A DNA stretch of 33,425 nucleotides from Coriobacteriaceae bacterium AF45-21 (GCA_027682925.1 JAQCYU010000027.1:1-33425), one strand, 5' to 3'. Positions 17,065 through 26,750 are shown, numbered from the stretch's first letter. A program made the numbers and translations. Notes: generated from the sequence alone by a model not told the origin.

Positions 17065-19360
17065 ATGGCAGATTCCAGCAAAAAGATGCAGATCGTGTTT
17101 GCCTCGGCCGAGTGCGCACCGTTTGTGAAGACCGGTGGCCTGGGCGACGTGGCGGGCTCGCTGCCTGCGGCGCTTGTGCGCGCCGGCGCCGAGGTCATCG
17201 TCATGGTGCCCAAGTACGCCACCATCAAGGACGAGTACAAGGCGCAGATGGAGCACTTCTCCGACTTTTACGTGAGCCTGGGCTGGCGCAATGAGTACTG
17301 CGGACTCGAGAAGCTCGAGCACGACGGCGTCACCTATATGTTCGTGGACAACGAGCGTTACTTTGCGCGCGACTATCCGTACGGCTTCTTTGATGACGGC
17401 GAGCGCTTTGCATTCTTCTCCAAGGCCATCACCGAGAGCCTGCAGCACCTGCGGCCGGCTTTGAGTGTGACATCCTCCACTGCAATGACTGGCAGACGGC
17501 ACTGGCGCCCGTGTTCTTGCGCGAGTTCTACCAGGGCCTGCCGCTGTACGACCGTGTCAAGACCGTGTTCTCGATCCACAACGTGGCGTTCCAGGGCCAG
17601 TTCAGCGACACCGTGATGGAGGACATTCTGGGTGTGGCGCATATTCCGGCGGCCGCCTCGCAGCTGCGTTGCGATGCCTGCAGCATCAACTACATGCTGG
17701 GCGCGCTGCGCTATGCCGATGCCATCACCACGGTGAGCCCCACCTATGCCAACGAGATCCAGACGCCCGAGTTTGGCGAGGGCCTGGACGGCGTTCTGCG
17801 CGAGCGCTCCTATGCGCTGCAGGGCATTTTGAACGGCATTGACGTGGCGGGCTTTGACCCGGCGACCGACAAGCGCATTGCCGCCAACTACACCGTCGAG
17901 GACCGTTCCGGCAAGGCCGTGTGCAAGGCCAAGCTGCAGGAAGAGCTGGGGCTCGAGGTTCGCGACGACCGTCCGCTCATGGTGATGGTCACGCGCCTGA
18001 CGCGCCAAAAGGGCATGGACCTGGTCATGTACGCACTCGACCGCATCCTGGCCGGCGGCGTGCAGGTGGCCGTGCTGGGTACCGGCGACCGCGACTACGA
18101 GGACGGTCTGCGCTACTTCCAGGACAAGTACCCCGGCACCATGGCCGCGCGCATCGAGTTCGATCCGGCGCTGTCGCAGCGCATGTATGCCGCCGCCGAC
18201 ATGTTCCTGATGCCTTCGAAGTTTGAGCCCTGTGGCCTGTCGCAGATTATCGCCATGCGCTATGGCACCCTGCCCATCGTGCGCGAGACCGGCGGCCTGA
18301 AGGACACCGTGCAGCCGTACAACGAGTTTACCGGCGAGGGCACGGGCTTCTCGTTTAGCAACTTTAACGGCGACGAGATGGGCGACGCGGTGTTCCGCGC
18401 GGCGCGCCTGTTCTGGGATAACCGCGACGCTTGGAACCAGCTGGTCACGCAGGCCATGAGCCAGGACTTTAGCTGGACGCACTCGGCTGACAAGTATCTG
18501 GACCTGTACTTCTTTATGCATCCGGAGATTGAGCGGCCGGCGGCTGTTGTCGACGAGCCTGTGGTTGTGGCTGAGAAAGTTGAGGCCGAGCCCGAGCCCA
18601 AGGCCGAGTCGGTTGTTGAGGCGCCCGCTGCTGCTGAGGAGCCCAAGGCTGAGGAGAAGCCGGCTGCGAACCTGCGGCAAAGAAGACCACGACTCGTAAG
18701 ACGACGACTAAAAAGGCCACGACAACAAAGGCCGCTGCGAGCAAGACCACCACTGCCAAGGCAACTACCGCCAAGGCAGCGACCACGCGCAAGCGCACCA
18801 CCGCAGCTGTCAAGAAGGCCGCCGAGGCCGAGGTCGTTCCCGAGGTAAAGGCCGAGACCGCTGCAGCCGAGGTTAAGCCCGCGGCAAAGGCTCCGGCCAA
18901 GACCGCCGCCAAGAAGACGACCGCGTCCAAGAGCACAACCAAGACCCCTGCCACCAAGAAAGCTACAGCTACCAAGGCCACTGCAACGAAGGCTGCCGCA
19001 AAGCCGGCCGCCAAGGTCGAGGAGACGCCTGCCGAGTCCAAGGCGGAGGCAACCGTCGAGGCCAAGCCTGCCGCCAAGACCACCTCGCGCAAGCGCACGA
19101 CGACAGCCAAGAAGACCATGGCAAAGACCGCAACTCCCAAAGCAGAGACTAAGCCCGCTGCTGCCAAAGAGGAGCCCAAGGCCGAGGTAAAGGCCAAGCC
19201 GACGCCGAAGGCCGCTGAGGTCAAGGCCGCACCGAAGGCAGAGGCTAAGCCCGAGCCTGCCAAGGAGACTCCGGTCTCCCCCGCCACTCCGGCCGAGGAA
19301 AAGGCTCCGACCAAGAAGACCTCCGTCCGCAAGGCAACTGCCACCCGCAAGCGCCGCTAA
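17065..19360 (+). CDS. glgA: Glycogen synthase with ~275-residue Lys/Thr/Ala tail (two frame breaks)
   Basis: A GT5 glycogen synthase that adds glucose from ADP-glucose to the growing alpha-1,4 chain. The N-terminus has the donor-binding KTGGLGDVAGSLP near residue 20, then DWQTALAPVFLREFYQGLP and VFSIHNVAFQG. The C-terminal GT-B domain has LMVMVTRLTRQKGMDLVMY and the E-x7-E type segment KFEPCGLSQIIAMRYGT, then ETGGLKDTV. The enzyme proper ends near residue 490 (LYFFMHPEIERP). After it come about 275 residues of Lys, Ala, Thr, Pro and Glu, turning strongly basic (RKTTTKKATTTKAAASK) and ending ATRKRR; the total would be 765 instead of about 480. The frame breaks near 17458 (GGG read as GG) and 18670 (AAA read as AA). 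The second lies inside the tail; the downstream frame has the same tail composition without a stop. The ATG at 17065 follows GGGAG. Confidence 0.93.
18530..19357 (+). other. Low-complexity H1-like tail-coding segment of glgA
   Basis: Encodes about 275 residues with no hydrophobic core: first a mixed acidic/basic part (EPKAESVVEAPAAAEEPKAE), then basic Thr/Lys-rich repeats, then alternating AKPEPAKE-type units. If the break near 18670 is real, the second part would not be translated. The uniform composition on both sides of the break argues that it is a sequence error. Confidence 0.8.
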
Positions 19361-19392
19361 TCCTGACGATTAAAACTTAATCCTCAACGCAA

Positions 19393-19421
19393 AAGAGGGC
19401 GCCCCAAGCAGGCGCCCTCTT
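19393..19421 (+). terminator. Terminator after glgA
   Basis: AAGAGGGCGCC (19393-19403) pairs exactly with GGCGCCCTCTT (19411-19421) around a seven-base loop, 33 bases after the glgA stop, with a T-rich TCTTGG after it. It ends the glg operon; the GH13-GH77 gene lies 370 bases further. Confidence 0.75.
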
Positions 19422-19450
19422 CTTGGTTGAACCCCGCATTAAAAAGAGGG

Positions 19451-19584
19451 CCGGTTTACTACGACAAAATGGCTCCGGCCGACCACGGCGAGTAATCATC
19501 GAAATTGGCAACGCTTCTACCTGCAGTTTTAATATCACTAAAATGACTGTGGTTGAGATCATTCAATTCGTCGTAGTAAACCGG
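19451..19584. repeat. 15-bp inverted repeat enclosing 104 bases
   Basis: CCGGTTTACTACGAC at 19451-19465 is exactly complementary to GTCGTAGTAAACCGG at 19570-19584. The enclosed sequence is non-coding. The ends may be those of a small dispersed or MITE-like element, but only one copy is in the window. Confidence 0.6.
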
Positions 19585-19648
19585 AGCTGTTTTGTTTGGC
19601 TACAAATACTATCTACATAGGCGTTTTCGAGTATCGCGATAATGTGGA

Positions 19649-19657
19649 TGGTAAAAC
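19649..19657 (+). promoter_or_regulatory. TGGTAAAAC element ahead of the GH13-GH77 gene
   Basis: An exact copy of the 9-mer that occurs three times in the glgB promoter region (9510, 9550, 9567). It suggests that the synthesis operon and the debranching gene share a regulator. A single half-site could be chance. Confidence 0.4.
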
Positions 19658-19789
19658 GATTTTCTAGGACAACCGTTCGCCGATAATGAGCGGCTGTAGT
19701 TTATACAACTAAAGTGCAACGATATACTTAAGTATTGTGCGTTAAGCCCATGGCCCGCTGGCCATGATTGTATAGAACTGGACCGTACT

Positions 19790-22700
19790 ATGAGATTGAT
19801 TCACAACAGCCGTCTGCCGCAGTTTCGCACTCCGTTTGGCGCTGTGACCACTGGAACTTCCGTTGCACTCTCGGTGATTTTGGAGGATGCCGATCCCAAC
19901 CAGGCAACGCTTACGCTGCGCACCTGGATCGATGAAATCGGTGAGTCTCTGTATCCCATGACGCACGAGGGCGACGGCATATTTACCGTAGAGCTTGAGT
20001 GCACCGAGCCCTGTCTTATCTGGTACAGCTTTATATGCAATATCGAGGGCCAACCCGAGGTTCGCTTGGGCGCGCCGCAAGGCCGCACCGGCGGCGAGGG
20101 CGTAACCTACGACTACGCCGAGGTCCCGTCCTTCCAGATTACCGTCTACAAGCACCGCGAAGTTCGTCCCGAGTGGTACGAGCGTGGCATGGTTTACCAG
20201 ATCTTCCCCGACCGCTATGCACGCGACGAAAACTGGCGCGAGCGCACGCAGACCGAAGTCGAAAAGCCTCGCAACGGAATCCAGCGCCGCATGGTCGAGG
20301 ACTGGAATGAACCGCCCGAGTACAAGCGTGCCGAAGACGGCTCCATCAAGACCTGGGATTTTTACGGTGGCTCGCTCAAGGGTATCCAAAATGACCTGCC
20401 CCGCATCGCGGAGCTGGGCTTCACGGCCATTTACCTCAACCCCATCTTTGAGGCCGCGAGCAACCACCGCTACGACACGGCCGACTACACCAAGATCGAC
20501 CCGATCCTGGGCACCGAGCAGGACTTTACCGAGCTGTGCCAGGCAGCCGAGAAGCTGGGCATCTCCATCATCCTGGACGGCGTCTTTAACCATACGGGCG
20601 ATGACTCGATCTATTTCAACCGCTACGGCAACTACCCCGGCGTGGGCGCCTGGCAGAGCGAGGATTCGCCGTGGCGCGATGCGTTTTATTTCCACGAGGA
20701 CGGCTCGTATGACTGCTGGTGGGGCGTGGGCAACATGCCCGCCATCAATGAGAGCTCCGAGCTGGTACGCGAGCGGCTCCTGGGCAAGGACGGCGTGATC
20801 CGTAAATGGCTACGTGCCGGCGCTCATGGCTGGCGCCTGGACGTGGCCGACGAGCTTTCCGACGACTTCCTGGCCGAGATAAAAAAGGCCGTGCTCGCCG
20901 AGAAGCCTGACGCACTGTTGCTCGGCGAAGTCTGGGAAGACGCCTCTAACAAGATTAGCTACGGCCATCTGCGCCGCTACCTGCAGGGATCCGAGCTGGA
21001 CTCTGCTATGGATTACCCCTTCCGCGACGTGGTCATCGGCTTTTTGATGGGCTACAAGAACGCCTACGAGGCCGCCGAGGATATCGAGACCCTGCGCGAG
21101 AACTACCCGAGCGAGGCATTGTCCTGCGCGCTCAATCTGCTTTCGAGCCACGACCGCCCGCGTATCATCTCGGTACTCGGCGGCGGCCCCGACGAGTCGC
21201 AGCTGCCCGAGTGCGAGCGCAGCAAGTGGCGTCTGGACGAGAACTCGATGGGCCTGGCCAAGAGCCGTTTTTGGCTTGCAACGCTTATGCAGATGACCTT
21301 CCCCGGCGTGCCTCAATTTACTACGGCGACGAATACGGCCTGGAGGGCCTTACCGATCCGGGCAACCGCCGCACCCTGCCGACCAAGGACCAACTGCACG
21401 ACTTCGATACGCTGGCTATTGTCAAAAACGCCTCTGCGGTACGCCGCGCACTGCCGTTTATGATCGACGGCGAGATCAAGGCCTTCGCGCTCAACGACGA
21501 GGTGCTGGCCTACAACCGCACGGGCAAGAATGGCGAGTCCGCGACGGTTATCATCAACCGCAGCCTGCGCAATTCGCACCGCGTGACGATTCCGGCGCTC
21601 GGCGAATGCGCGAGTGACGTGATCAGCGGTCACGAATGCGAGATCCACAACGGTACGGTCACGCTCGATCTGTATCCGCTGGGCTCGTCGATCATCTATC
21701 ACCATGCCGAGCAGCGCCTGCAGGAGCCGCTCGATCACGGCGCGGGCGTCGTTTGTCATATCACCTCGGTACCCACCGACGACGGCAAGCCCGGCACGAT
21801 CGGCGCACCCACGCGTCGCTTTATCGACCATCTGGCCGCCATGGGCATGCGCTACTGGCAGGTCCTGCCCGTCAACCCAACGGACTTCTTCCGCTCCCCT
21901 TACGCCGGGCCTTCGGCCTTTGCGGGCAATATTGACCTGCTGCCCGAAAGCCAAGAGGAGCTGGCGGCCGACTTTGAGACTTGGAAGGCCCGTGGCGGCG
22001 AGGATGCAGACCCGCTCTACACGGCGTTTAAGCATCGCAACGCCGATTGGCTCGAGAAGTACTGCGTCTACATGGCCGTCAAGAAGTACTTTGAGGGCGA
22101 GTCGCGCCACGATTGGCCGGCAGATGTCGCGCGCTACAACGAGCATCTGATTGACGACAAACGTTTCCACGACGAGGCAGAGCTGCAGGCGTACATGCAG
22201 TACCGCTTTGACCTTGCCTGGTGCGAGCTCATGAACTATGCGCACAAGAAGGGCATCGAGGTCATCGGCGACATTCCCATGTACGTTTCGGACGATTCGG
22301 CCGACGCGTGGAGCGAGCCCGAAAACTTCTGGCTTTCCGATACCGGCAAGGCAATCGAGATCTCCGGTGCGCCGCCCGATAACTTTGCGCCCGAGGGCCA
22401 GGTGTGGGGCAACCCGACGTTCCGCTGGGACCACATGAAGCAGAACGGCTACCGCTGGTGGATGGACCGCCTGCGTCGCGCGTTCTCGCTCTACGACCGT
22501 GTGCGCCTGGACCACTTCCTGGGCTTCCACAGCTACTTTAGCATTCCCGCAGGCAAGGCCTGCGCCGACGGCCGCTGGCTGGCGGGTCCGGGCAAGGACC
22601 TGTTCCAAACCGCCTTTGACGAGCTGGGTCCGCTCAACTTTATCGCCGAGGACCTAGGCTACCTGACGCCCGGTGTTCGCGCCATGGCTTCGACCTGCGG

Positions 22701-23085
22701 CTTCCCCGGCATGGACGTGCTGGAGTTTAGCGACTACGACGTCCGCAACGGCGTGCACCCCACGCCGGGCAAGATCCTGTACACCTCGACGCACGATACG
22801 TCGACATTGGCCGGTTGGAGCACGCGTTCCTTTGCGGGCGGCGATGAACCAAGCGGTGTTGAGGTGGCGGCCAAGCTGATGAGCGACGCGCTGGCAAGCG
22901 ACGCTCCCCTGGTGATGATGCCGCTGCAGGATGTCCTGGGGCTGGGCGACGACGCGCGCATGAACGTACCGGGCGTGGCCACGGGCAACTGGACCTGGCA
23001 GGCTGACGAGGCCGACGTTGCGGCCGCTGAGGGCAAAACCGCACAGCTCCTGCGCAACACGCATAGATTCTGGGGTGAAGCGTGA
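19790..23085 (+). CDS. GH13-GH77 fusion: glycogen debranching / 4-alpha-glucanotransferase (one frame break)
   Basis: A bifunctional protein of 1098 residues once repaired. Residues 1-120 form a beta-sandwich starch-binding-like domain. The GH13 domain follows with VYQIFPDRYARD, FTAIYLNPIFEAASNHRYDT, the nucleophile in HGWRLDVADEL, the acid/base in LLLGEVWED and SSHDRPRI, of neopullulanase/GlgX-like type. From about residue 645 comes a MalQ (GH77) domain: QVLPVNPTDFFRSPYAGPSA, IGDIPMYVSDDSADAW, the nucleophile in DRVRLDHFLGFHS, the acid/base in FIAEDLGYL and STHDTSTLAGW. Together they would trim branches left by GlgP and recombine short maltodextrins in the cytosol. The frame breaks near 21313; restoring one base gives GVPSIYYGDEYG. 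Such fusions are annotated in other gut anaerobes. The ATG at 19790 has only GGA upstream. Confidence 0.92.
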
Positions 23086-23129
23086 TAAAACGCCCGATAT
23101 GGGGTACAGTTACAGACGTTTGAATTTTT

Positions 23130-23151
23130 GCGGGCAGAGTAATCTGCCCGC
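23130..23151 (+). terminator. Hairpin between the fusion gene and the zinc-ribbon gene
   Basis: GCGGGCAGA-GTAA-TCTGCCCGC is a perfect nine-pair hairpin followed by CTTTGTG. The short T-run makes a weak terminator plausible. The next ribosome site follows within 15 bases, as with the hairpin before glgA. Confidence 0.55.
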
Positions 23152-23173
23152 TTTGTGCTGAAAAGGAAGTACT

Positions 23174-23410
23174 ATGGCGCGCTACGATTACAAGTGCTCG
23201 AGCTGCGGCAACGTGTTTGAGGTTGAGCATCCCATGTCCGAGACTCCAGAGGTCGTGTGCCCGAGCTGCGGTGCCCCGGCGGCCAAGACGTTCTCGGCCA
23301 GCGGCATTAAATTTGAGGGCAGCGGTTTCTACAACACCGACCAGCGAAGCGGTGGCTCCAGCACCAGCGCCACAAGCGGCTGCTGCGCCAACTGCCCGCA
23401 TAGCCACTAG
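23174..23410 (+). CDS. FmdB-family zinc-ribbon protein
   Basis: A 78-residue small protein. The N-terminus ARYDYKCSSCGNVFEVEHPM and the second knuckle VVCPSCGAPAAKTFSASGI form the CxxC...CxxC zinc ribbon of the FmdB (CxxC_CxxC_SSSS) family; the GIKFEGSGFYNTD segment is also typical. A Ser/Gly-rich linker and a Cys/His-rich end (GCCANCPHSH) follow. The family has been suggested to be regulatory, but no function is established. The ATG at 23174 follows AAAAGGAAG. It is flanked by hairpins on both sides and is probably a single-gene unit. Confidence 0.92.
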   Translation: MARYDYKCSSCGNVFEVEHPMSETPEVVCPSCGAPAAKTFSASGIKFEGSGFYNTDQRSGGSSTSATSGCCANCPHSH

Positions 23411-23420
23411 AAACAACGCG

Positions 23421-23457
23421 GCCCCGCGACCGACACCAATCGCGGGGCTATTTCTTT
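23421..23457 (+). terminator. Terminator after the zinc-ribbon gene
   Basis: GCCCCGCGA (23421-23429) pairs with TCGCGGGGC (23440-23448), followed by TATTTCTTT. It lies ten bases after the stop codon. Confidence 0.85.
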
Positions 23458-23499
23458 GAGCTATGAGTAGCTAATTATCAGGCCAGGTTTCCTTATGAA

Positions 23500-23562
23500 T
23501 TGCGGTGAAATAAGGACAGTTTGGCAGGTAGAAGCCGCTATTCAATCCCTATTTCACCGCAA
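23500..23562. repeat. 17-bp inverted repeat between convergent genes
   Basis: TTGCGGTGAAATAAGGA (23500-23516) matches the complement of TCCCTATTTCACCGCAA (23546-23562) with one mismatch, around a 29-base loop. It ends eight bases before the rsmB stop. It may be a bidirectional terminator or a dispersed palindromic repeat; no T-run on either side favours the latter. Confidence 0.6.
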
Positions 23563-23570
23563 ATTAGTAG

Positions 23571-24969
23571 TTAGTTGTGGATCAGGCGGGCGCAGAAGTG
23601 GCCGTCGTAGGAGTCGGCGTTTACCGGCACGCTTTGGAAGAGGCCTCGGTCGTTTTGGCGTACGGAGACGAGCTTCTTGGCCTGGGCGAACTCGGGGAGT
23701 TGCAGAATCTGCGCCTCGGAAAGCGGTGCCACGCTAAAGCCGGCACCCTCGGGAGAGCTCAAGAACGCTTCCACGACCTGCATGTTCTCCTCGTCGAAGA
23801 CCGAGCACGTCGCATAGATGAGCTCGCCGTCGGCAGCCACGCGCACAGCAGCCTCTTTGAGCATCGTCAGCTGCAGCTTGGGCAGCTCAACCGTCACATC
23901 CTTTTCGGTCAGGCGCCACGGGATCTCGGGATGACGGCGCATGGTGCCGGTGCCAGAGCACGGCGCATCGATAAAGACCGTGTCGAACTTAACCGGCTCG
24001 CCAAGCATGGCATCAAACGATGTGAGCACCTCATCAAGCTCGCAGGCATCACCCGAAACCGTACGAACGCCCTGAATACCAGCCTTATGCAGGCGAGCGA
24101 GATTCAGATCGCACTTGCGATCATGCAGATCGAGCGCCGTATGCTGACGCTCATAGCCCGCACGCTTGGCCTGGCACATCATCACATAGGTCTTGGTGCC
24201 ACGGCCGGCACCAATCTCAAGGCAGCTACCAGGCGCGTGGCAGCTGTGGCGATAAGCTGGGCGTTAAGGTCCGAGGCCACGGCAGCAGCACGCTCAAATA
24301 CGCCCGACGCAACCGTAACCTGAGCATCGACCGGAGCATGACAGCCAGGGAACACAGGCGCCACAAGCTGCGATAGGTACGGATCAGGTTTGGTTGCAAA
24401 GGCGTTCTCGTGCAAAGCGAGCGGCGCGGGCGCCAGATTGCCGGCGAAGCCGAGCGCACCCTCTGGAGTGTCAAACGACGCCATAATGCGAGCGCATAGC
24501 CAGCGCGGAAGACCCATCAGGCGCGACAGACGAACCAAGCGTCGCTCGGACTCATCCACGTCGGATGCCGTGGCAAAGTCCTCAACGTTGTCCGCAACCT
24601 TGTGCAGCACCGCGTTTGCCAAGCCCGCAGCAGACTTAGCACCACTGCGCACCAGCTCAACACCCTGGCTCACGGCAACGCGGCCCGGCGTATGCAGGTA
24701 GAGCATCTCGAGGCCGAGATACGAAGCGCCATGCGAACGCGCGGCGCAACCTTTTTGGGTTTATCGAGAAACTGATCGAGCAGCTCGTCCAAAATACCCT
24801 GCGTGGCGGCCACGCCCAGCGCCAAGCGGGCGGCAAAAGCGGAATCGCGCTGGTCAATAGCCTTGGCCGATGCGCGAGAGGACAGCACGTCGCGCGCATA
24901 CATGCCGCGGCGATCGGCCTCCATCAGTACATCGAGCGCAAGTTTGCGCGCGGGGGACAGCTTGCTCAT
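23571..24969 (-). CDS. rsmB: 16S rRNA cytosine(967)-C5-methyltransferase (two frame breaks)
   Basis: A 466-residue enzyme once repaired, which methylates C967 of 16S rRNA with S-adenosylmethionine. The N-terminal NusB-like helical domain starts SPARKLALDVLMEADRRGMY. The Rossmann methyltransferase domain has EIGAGRGTKTY (SAM loop), ALDLHDRK, VSGDACEL, the catalytic VFIDAPCSGTGTMRRHPEIP and YATCSVFDEENMQVVEAFL (second Cys), ending DGHFCARLIHN. The frame breaks near 24710 between LRISA and MLYLHTPGRVAV, and near 24235 just before PGSCLEIGAG; each is explained by one lost base. The start ATG at 24969 overlaps the fmt stop (ATGA), so the two genes are translationally coupled, the usual fmt-rsmB arrangement. 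Confidence 0.93.
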
Positions 24970-25886
24970 GACAAAACACCCCACGAAAGATCGGCACCCT
25001 GCAGGCCAGCAGCCCAAGCAGAAGCAGTCATAGCACGCTTGCCATCAGGCTTAACCTCAAGCAACTCAACCGAGCCATCGGAAAGGCCAAGGTAAACACG
25101 CTTGGCCTTAACGAGAACCTGACCCTCGCCAAGCAACACATCAGCCGCCGCAGCATCGAGCACACGCACGGTCTTGCCGGCAATCACGCAACGAGCAGGC
25201 GCGGTATCGGACGAAGCGAGCACATGACGCACGCAATCGAGCGCCGCCATTTGCGGATCAAAGCGCATCTCCTGCTTAGAAATCTTGGCAGCATGGGTAA
25301 CGAGCGCCTCATCCTGTTCAGTCCACACGGCAGTGCCATCGGCAAGAGAGGGAAGCGTATCGGCAAGCAGTTTGCCGCCGAGCTCAGCGAGCTCCATAGT
25401 CAGCGCCTCGGCATGCTTACCGGCAACCGACGTGGAAGCCTGAGCACAATAAGCACCAGTATCCACGCCATGCCCAATGCGCATGATAGAAACGCCAGCA
25501 ATCTCATCACCAGCAAGAATGGCACGTTGAATGGGAGCCGCGCCGCGCCAACGAGGCAGCAAGGACGCATGAACATTCACAATGCCGAGCGGCGCCATAT
25601 GCAGTACCTCATCAGGCAAAATGCAACCATAGGCAGCCACACAGAAAATATCAGCCTGCGCAGCCTGGAGCGCCGCAACAACCTCGGGCGTCATACGACT
25701 GGCCTCAACAACCGGCAACCCCAGCTCAAGCGCCTTGGCCTTAACAGGAGAAGGCTCAAGCTTCTTACCACGCCCACGAACAGCATCGGGACGAGTAATA
25801 ACAAGCGCAATCTCGTTCCCAGCCTCAACAAGCGAAGTCAGCGAAGGCACAGCAAAATCGGGCGTACCCATAAACACAATACGCAT
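24966..25886 (-). CDS. fmt: Methionyl-tRNA formyltransferase
   Basis: An intact 306-residue enzyme that formylates initiator Met-tRNA using 10-formyltetrahydrofolate. The N-terminus is MRIVFMGTPDFAVPSL; then the PDAVRGRGKKLEPSPVK loop, the active-site Asn/His in IVNVHASLLPRWRGAAPIQ near residue 105, and the catalytic Asp in MRIGHGVDTGAYC. The C-terminal OB-like tRNA-binding domain ends GADLSWGVLS. Length and motifs are normal. The ATG at 25886 follows GAGGGGAGA. It is paired with rsmB downstream by a four-base overlap, and def lies upstream, the common def-fmt-rsmB order, but a 330-base gap with a large palindrome separates def from fmt. Confidence 0.97.
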   Translation of the reverse strand: MRIVFMGTPDFAVPSLTSLVEAGNEIALVITRPDAVRGRGKKLEPSPVKAKALELGLPVVEASRMTPEVVAALQAAQADIFCVAAYGCILPDEVLHMAPLGIVNVHASLLPRWRGAAPIQRAILAGDEIAGVSIMRIGHGVDTGAYCAQASTSVAGKHAEALTMELAELGGKLLADTLPSLADGTAVWTEQDEALVTHAAKISKQEMRFDPQMAALDCVRHVLASSDTAPARCVIAGKTVRVLDAAAADVLLGEGQVLVKAKRVYLGLSDGSVELLEVKPDGKRAMTASAWAAGLQGADLSWGVLS

Positions 25887-26213
25887 AAAGAACGTCTCCC
25901 CTCAACCAAAGCCGAGACGGCTACAAAGACCAGCGGAAAGCCAAGTCACCAGTCCATCCGCAATAACATTTCAACAAGAACAAATATACCCAAAACCAAA
26001 GAAAGAGCCGCAATAAAAGCAGCTCTTCCAACAAAGCACCTATCAGCGAAGACGCCCCTCCCTGGCCCAACGGCACCCGGGCGAACCGAGCCAGAACAAC
26101 GCAGTCCCCGGTGCTGAGCGCCCACATATCGTCCCGCGCGCAGTTTCGCAGCAAAGCGAGAATGTTTGAGCACGGGATGATATGTGGGCGCTCAGCACCG
26201 GGGACGGTGGGAC
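25887..26213. other. def-fmt gap, mostly without a recognised gene
   Basis: About 330 bases. The left two thirds hold no gene I trust. A minus-strand open frame gives a hydrophobic stretch (FIAALSLVLGIFVLVEMLL) ending near 25946, but without a good start codon. The right third is the long palindrome at 26104-26205. A promoter for fmt-rsmB may lie near 25975-26010, where TATATT boxes occur on the minus strand. Confidence 0.45.
26104..26205. repeat. Long palindrome: 27 exact pairs, 33 with one mismatch
   Basis: The arm at 26104-26130 is the exact complement of 26179-26205. Pairing extends inward to 26136/26173 with one mismatch, leaving a 36-base loop. It ends eight bases after the def stop codon. 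The outer ends are GTCCCC/GGGGAC. It is longer and more exact than a terminator needs and has no T-run. Confidence 0.85.
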
Positions 26214-26750
26214 CTACTCCGTCTCGCCCGGTCGAGCGCCGCGGGCCAGGGCGTCCTGGTACTCCTTGACGGCCTTGATCCTCTGCATGGGCTTCAGTCG
26301 CTCGAACATAGTGTTGCCATGCAGGTGATCGATCTCATGCTGCAGGCACACGCAGAACAGGTCGCCCGTAGCCTCGTAGCGAATCAGGTTTGCGTCCAAG
26401 TCGTACGCCTCGACGACGACATGGTCGGGACGCTCGATCTCGCAGCTAATGCCAGGGATGGACAGGCAGCCCTCGCTAAACGGCACAAGATGGTCGCTCT
26501 GCTCCACGATCACGGGGTTGATGAGCACGTACGGGTCATAGTCGTTCTTGTCGGTGTAGTCGCAGTCGATGGTGACGAGCTGAATGAGTTCGCCGATCTG
26601 CGGGGCAGCCAGACCGCAGCCGCCGTTCTCGAACATCATCTTCTTCATCTTCTCGGCAAGCGCCTCGATCGCCGGGGTAATCTCCTCGATGACGGCACAC
26701 TCCTGGCGCAGACGAGGGTCGGGCGACAGTACGATTCCGTTGGCTTCCAT
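26214..26750 (-). CDS. def: Peptide deformylase
   Basis: A 178-residue metalloenzyme that removes the formyl group from nascent proteins. All three family motifs are present: GCGLAAPQIG near residue 45, EGCLSIPG near residue 95 (metal-binding Cys), and QHEIDHLHG near residue 140 (metal-binding His pair and catalytic Glu). An insertion-like acidic loop, IDCDYTDKNDYDPY, lies between the first two. I chose the second ATG (26750) because AAAGG sits six bases before it; the ATG at 26756 would be too close. It lies 18 bases after priA and is likely co-transcribed with it. Confidence 0.97.
   Translation of the reverse strand: MEANGIVLSPDPRLRQECAVIEEITPAIEALAEKMKKMMFENGGCGLAAPQIGELIQLVTIDCDYTDKNDYDPYVLINPVIVEQSDHLVPFSEGCLSIPGISCEIERPDHVVVEAYDLDANLIRYEATGDLFCVCLQHEIDHLHGNTMFERLKPMQRIKAVKEYQDALARGARPGETE

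Larger units (their letters stand above)
19422..19789 (+). promoter_or_regulatory. Control region of the GH13-GH77 gene
   Basis: About 370 bases without a gene, distinctly AT-richer than its surroundings. It contains a 15-bp inverted repeat (19451-19465/19570-19584), the 9-mer TGGTAAAAC (19649-19657) shared with the glgB promoter region, the palindrome ATACTTAAGTAT (19724-19735) that includes a TATACT -10-like box, and a CATGGCC/GGCCATG hairpin (19749-19766) shortly before the start codon. The exact promoter is not clear. Confidence 0.5.

Noticed and set aside
25946..26173. A small membrane-protein-like frame between def and fmt
   Set aside because: The hydrophobic end looks protein-like, but the only start codon lies inside the palindrome and there is no ribosome site; too weak to annotate.
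26104..26205. The long palindromes as ordinary terminators or CRISPR repeats
   Set aside because: Stems of 25-33 exact pairs without T-runs are not typical terminators, and there is no regularly spaced repeat array anywhere in the window.
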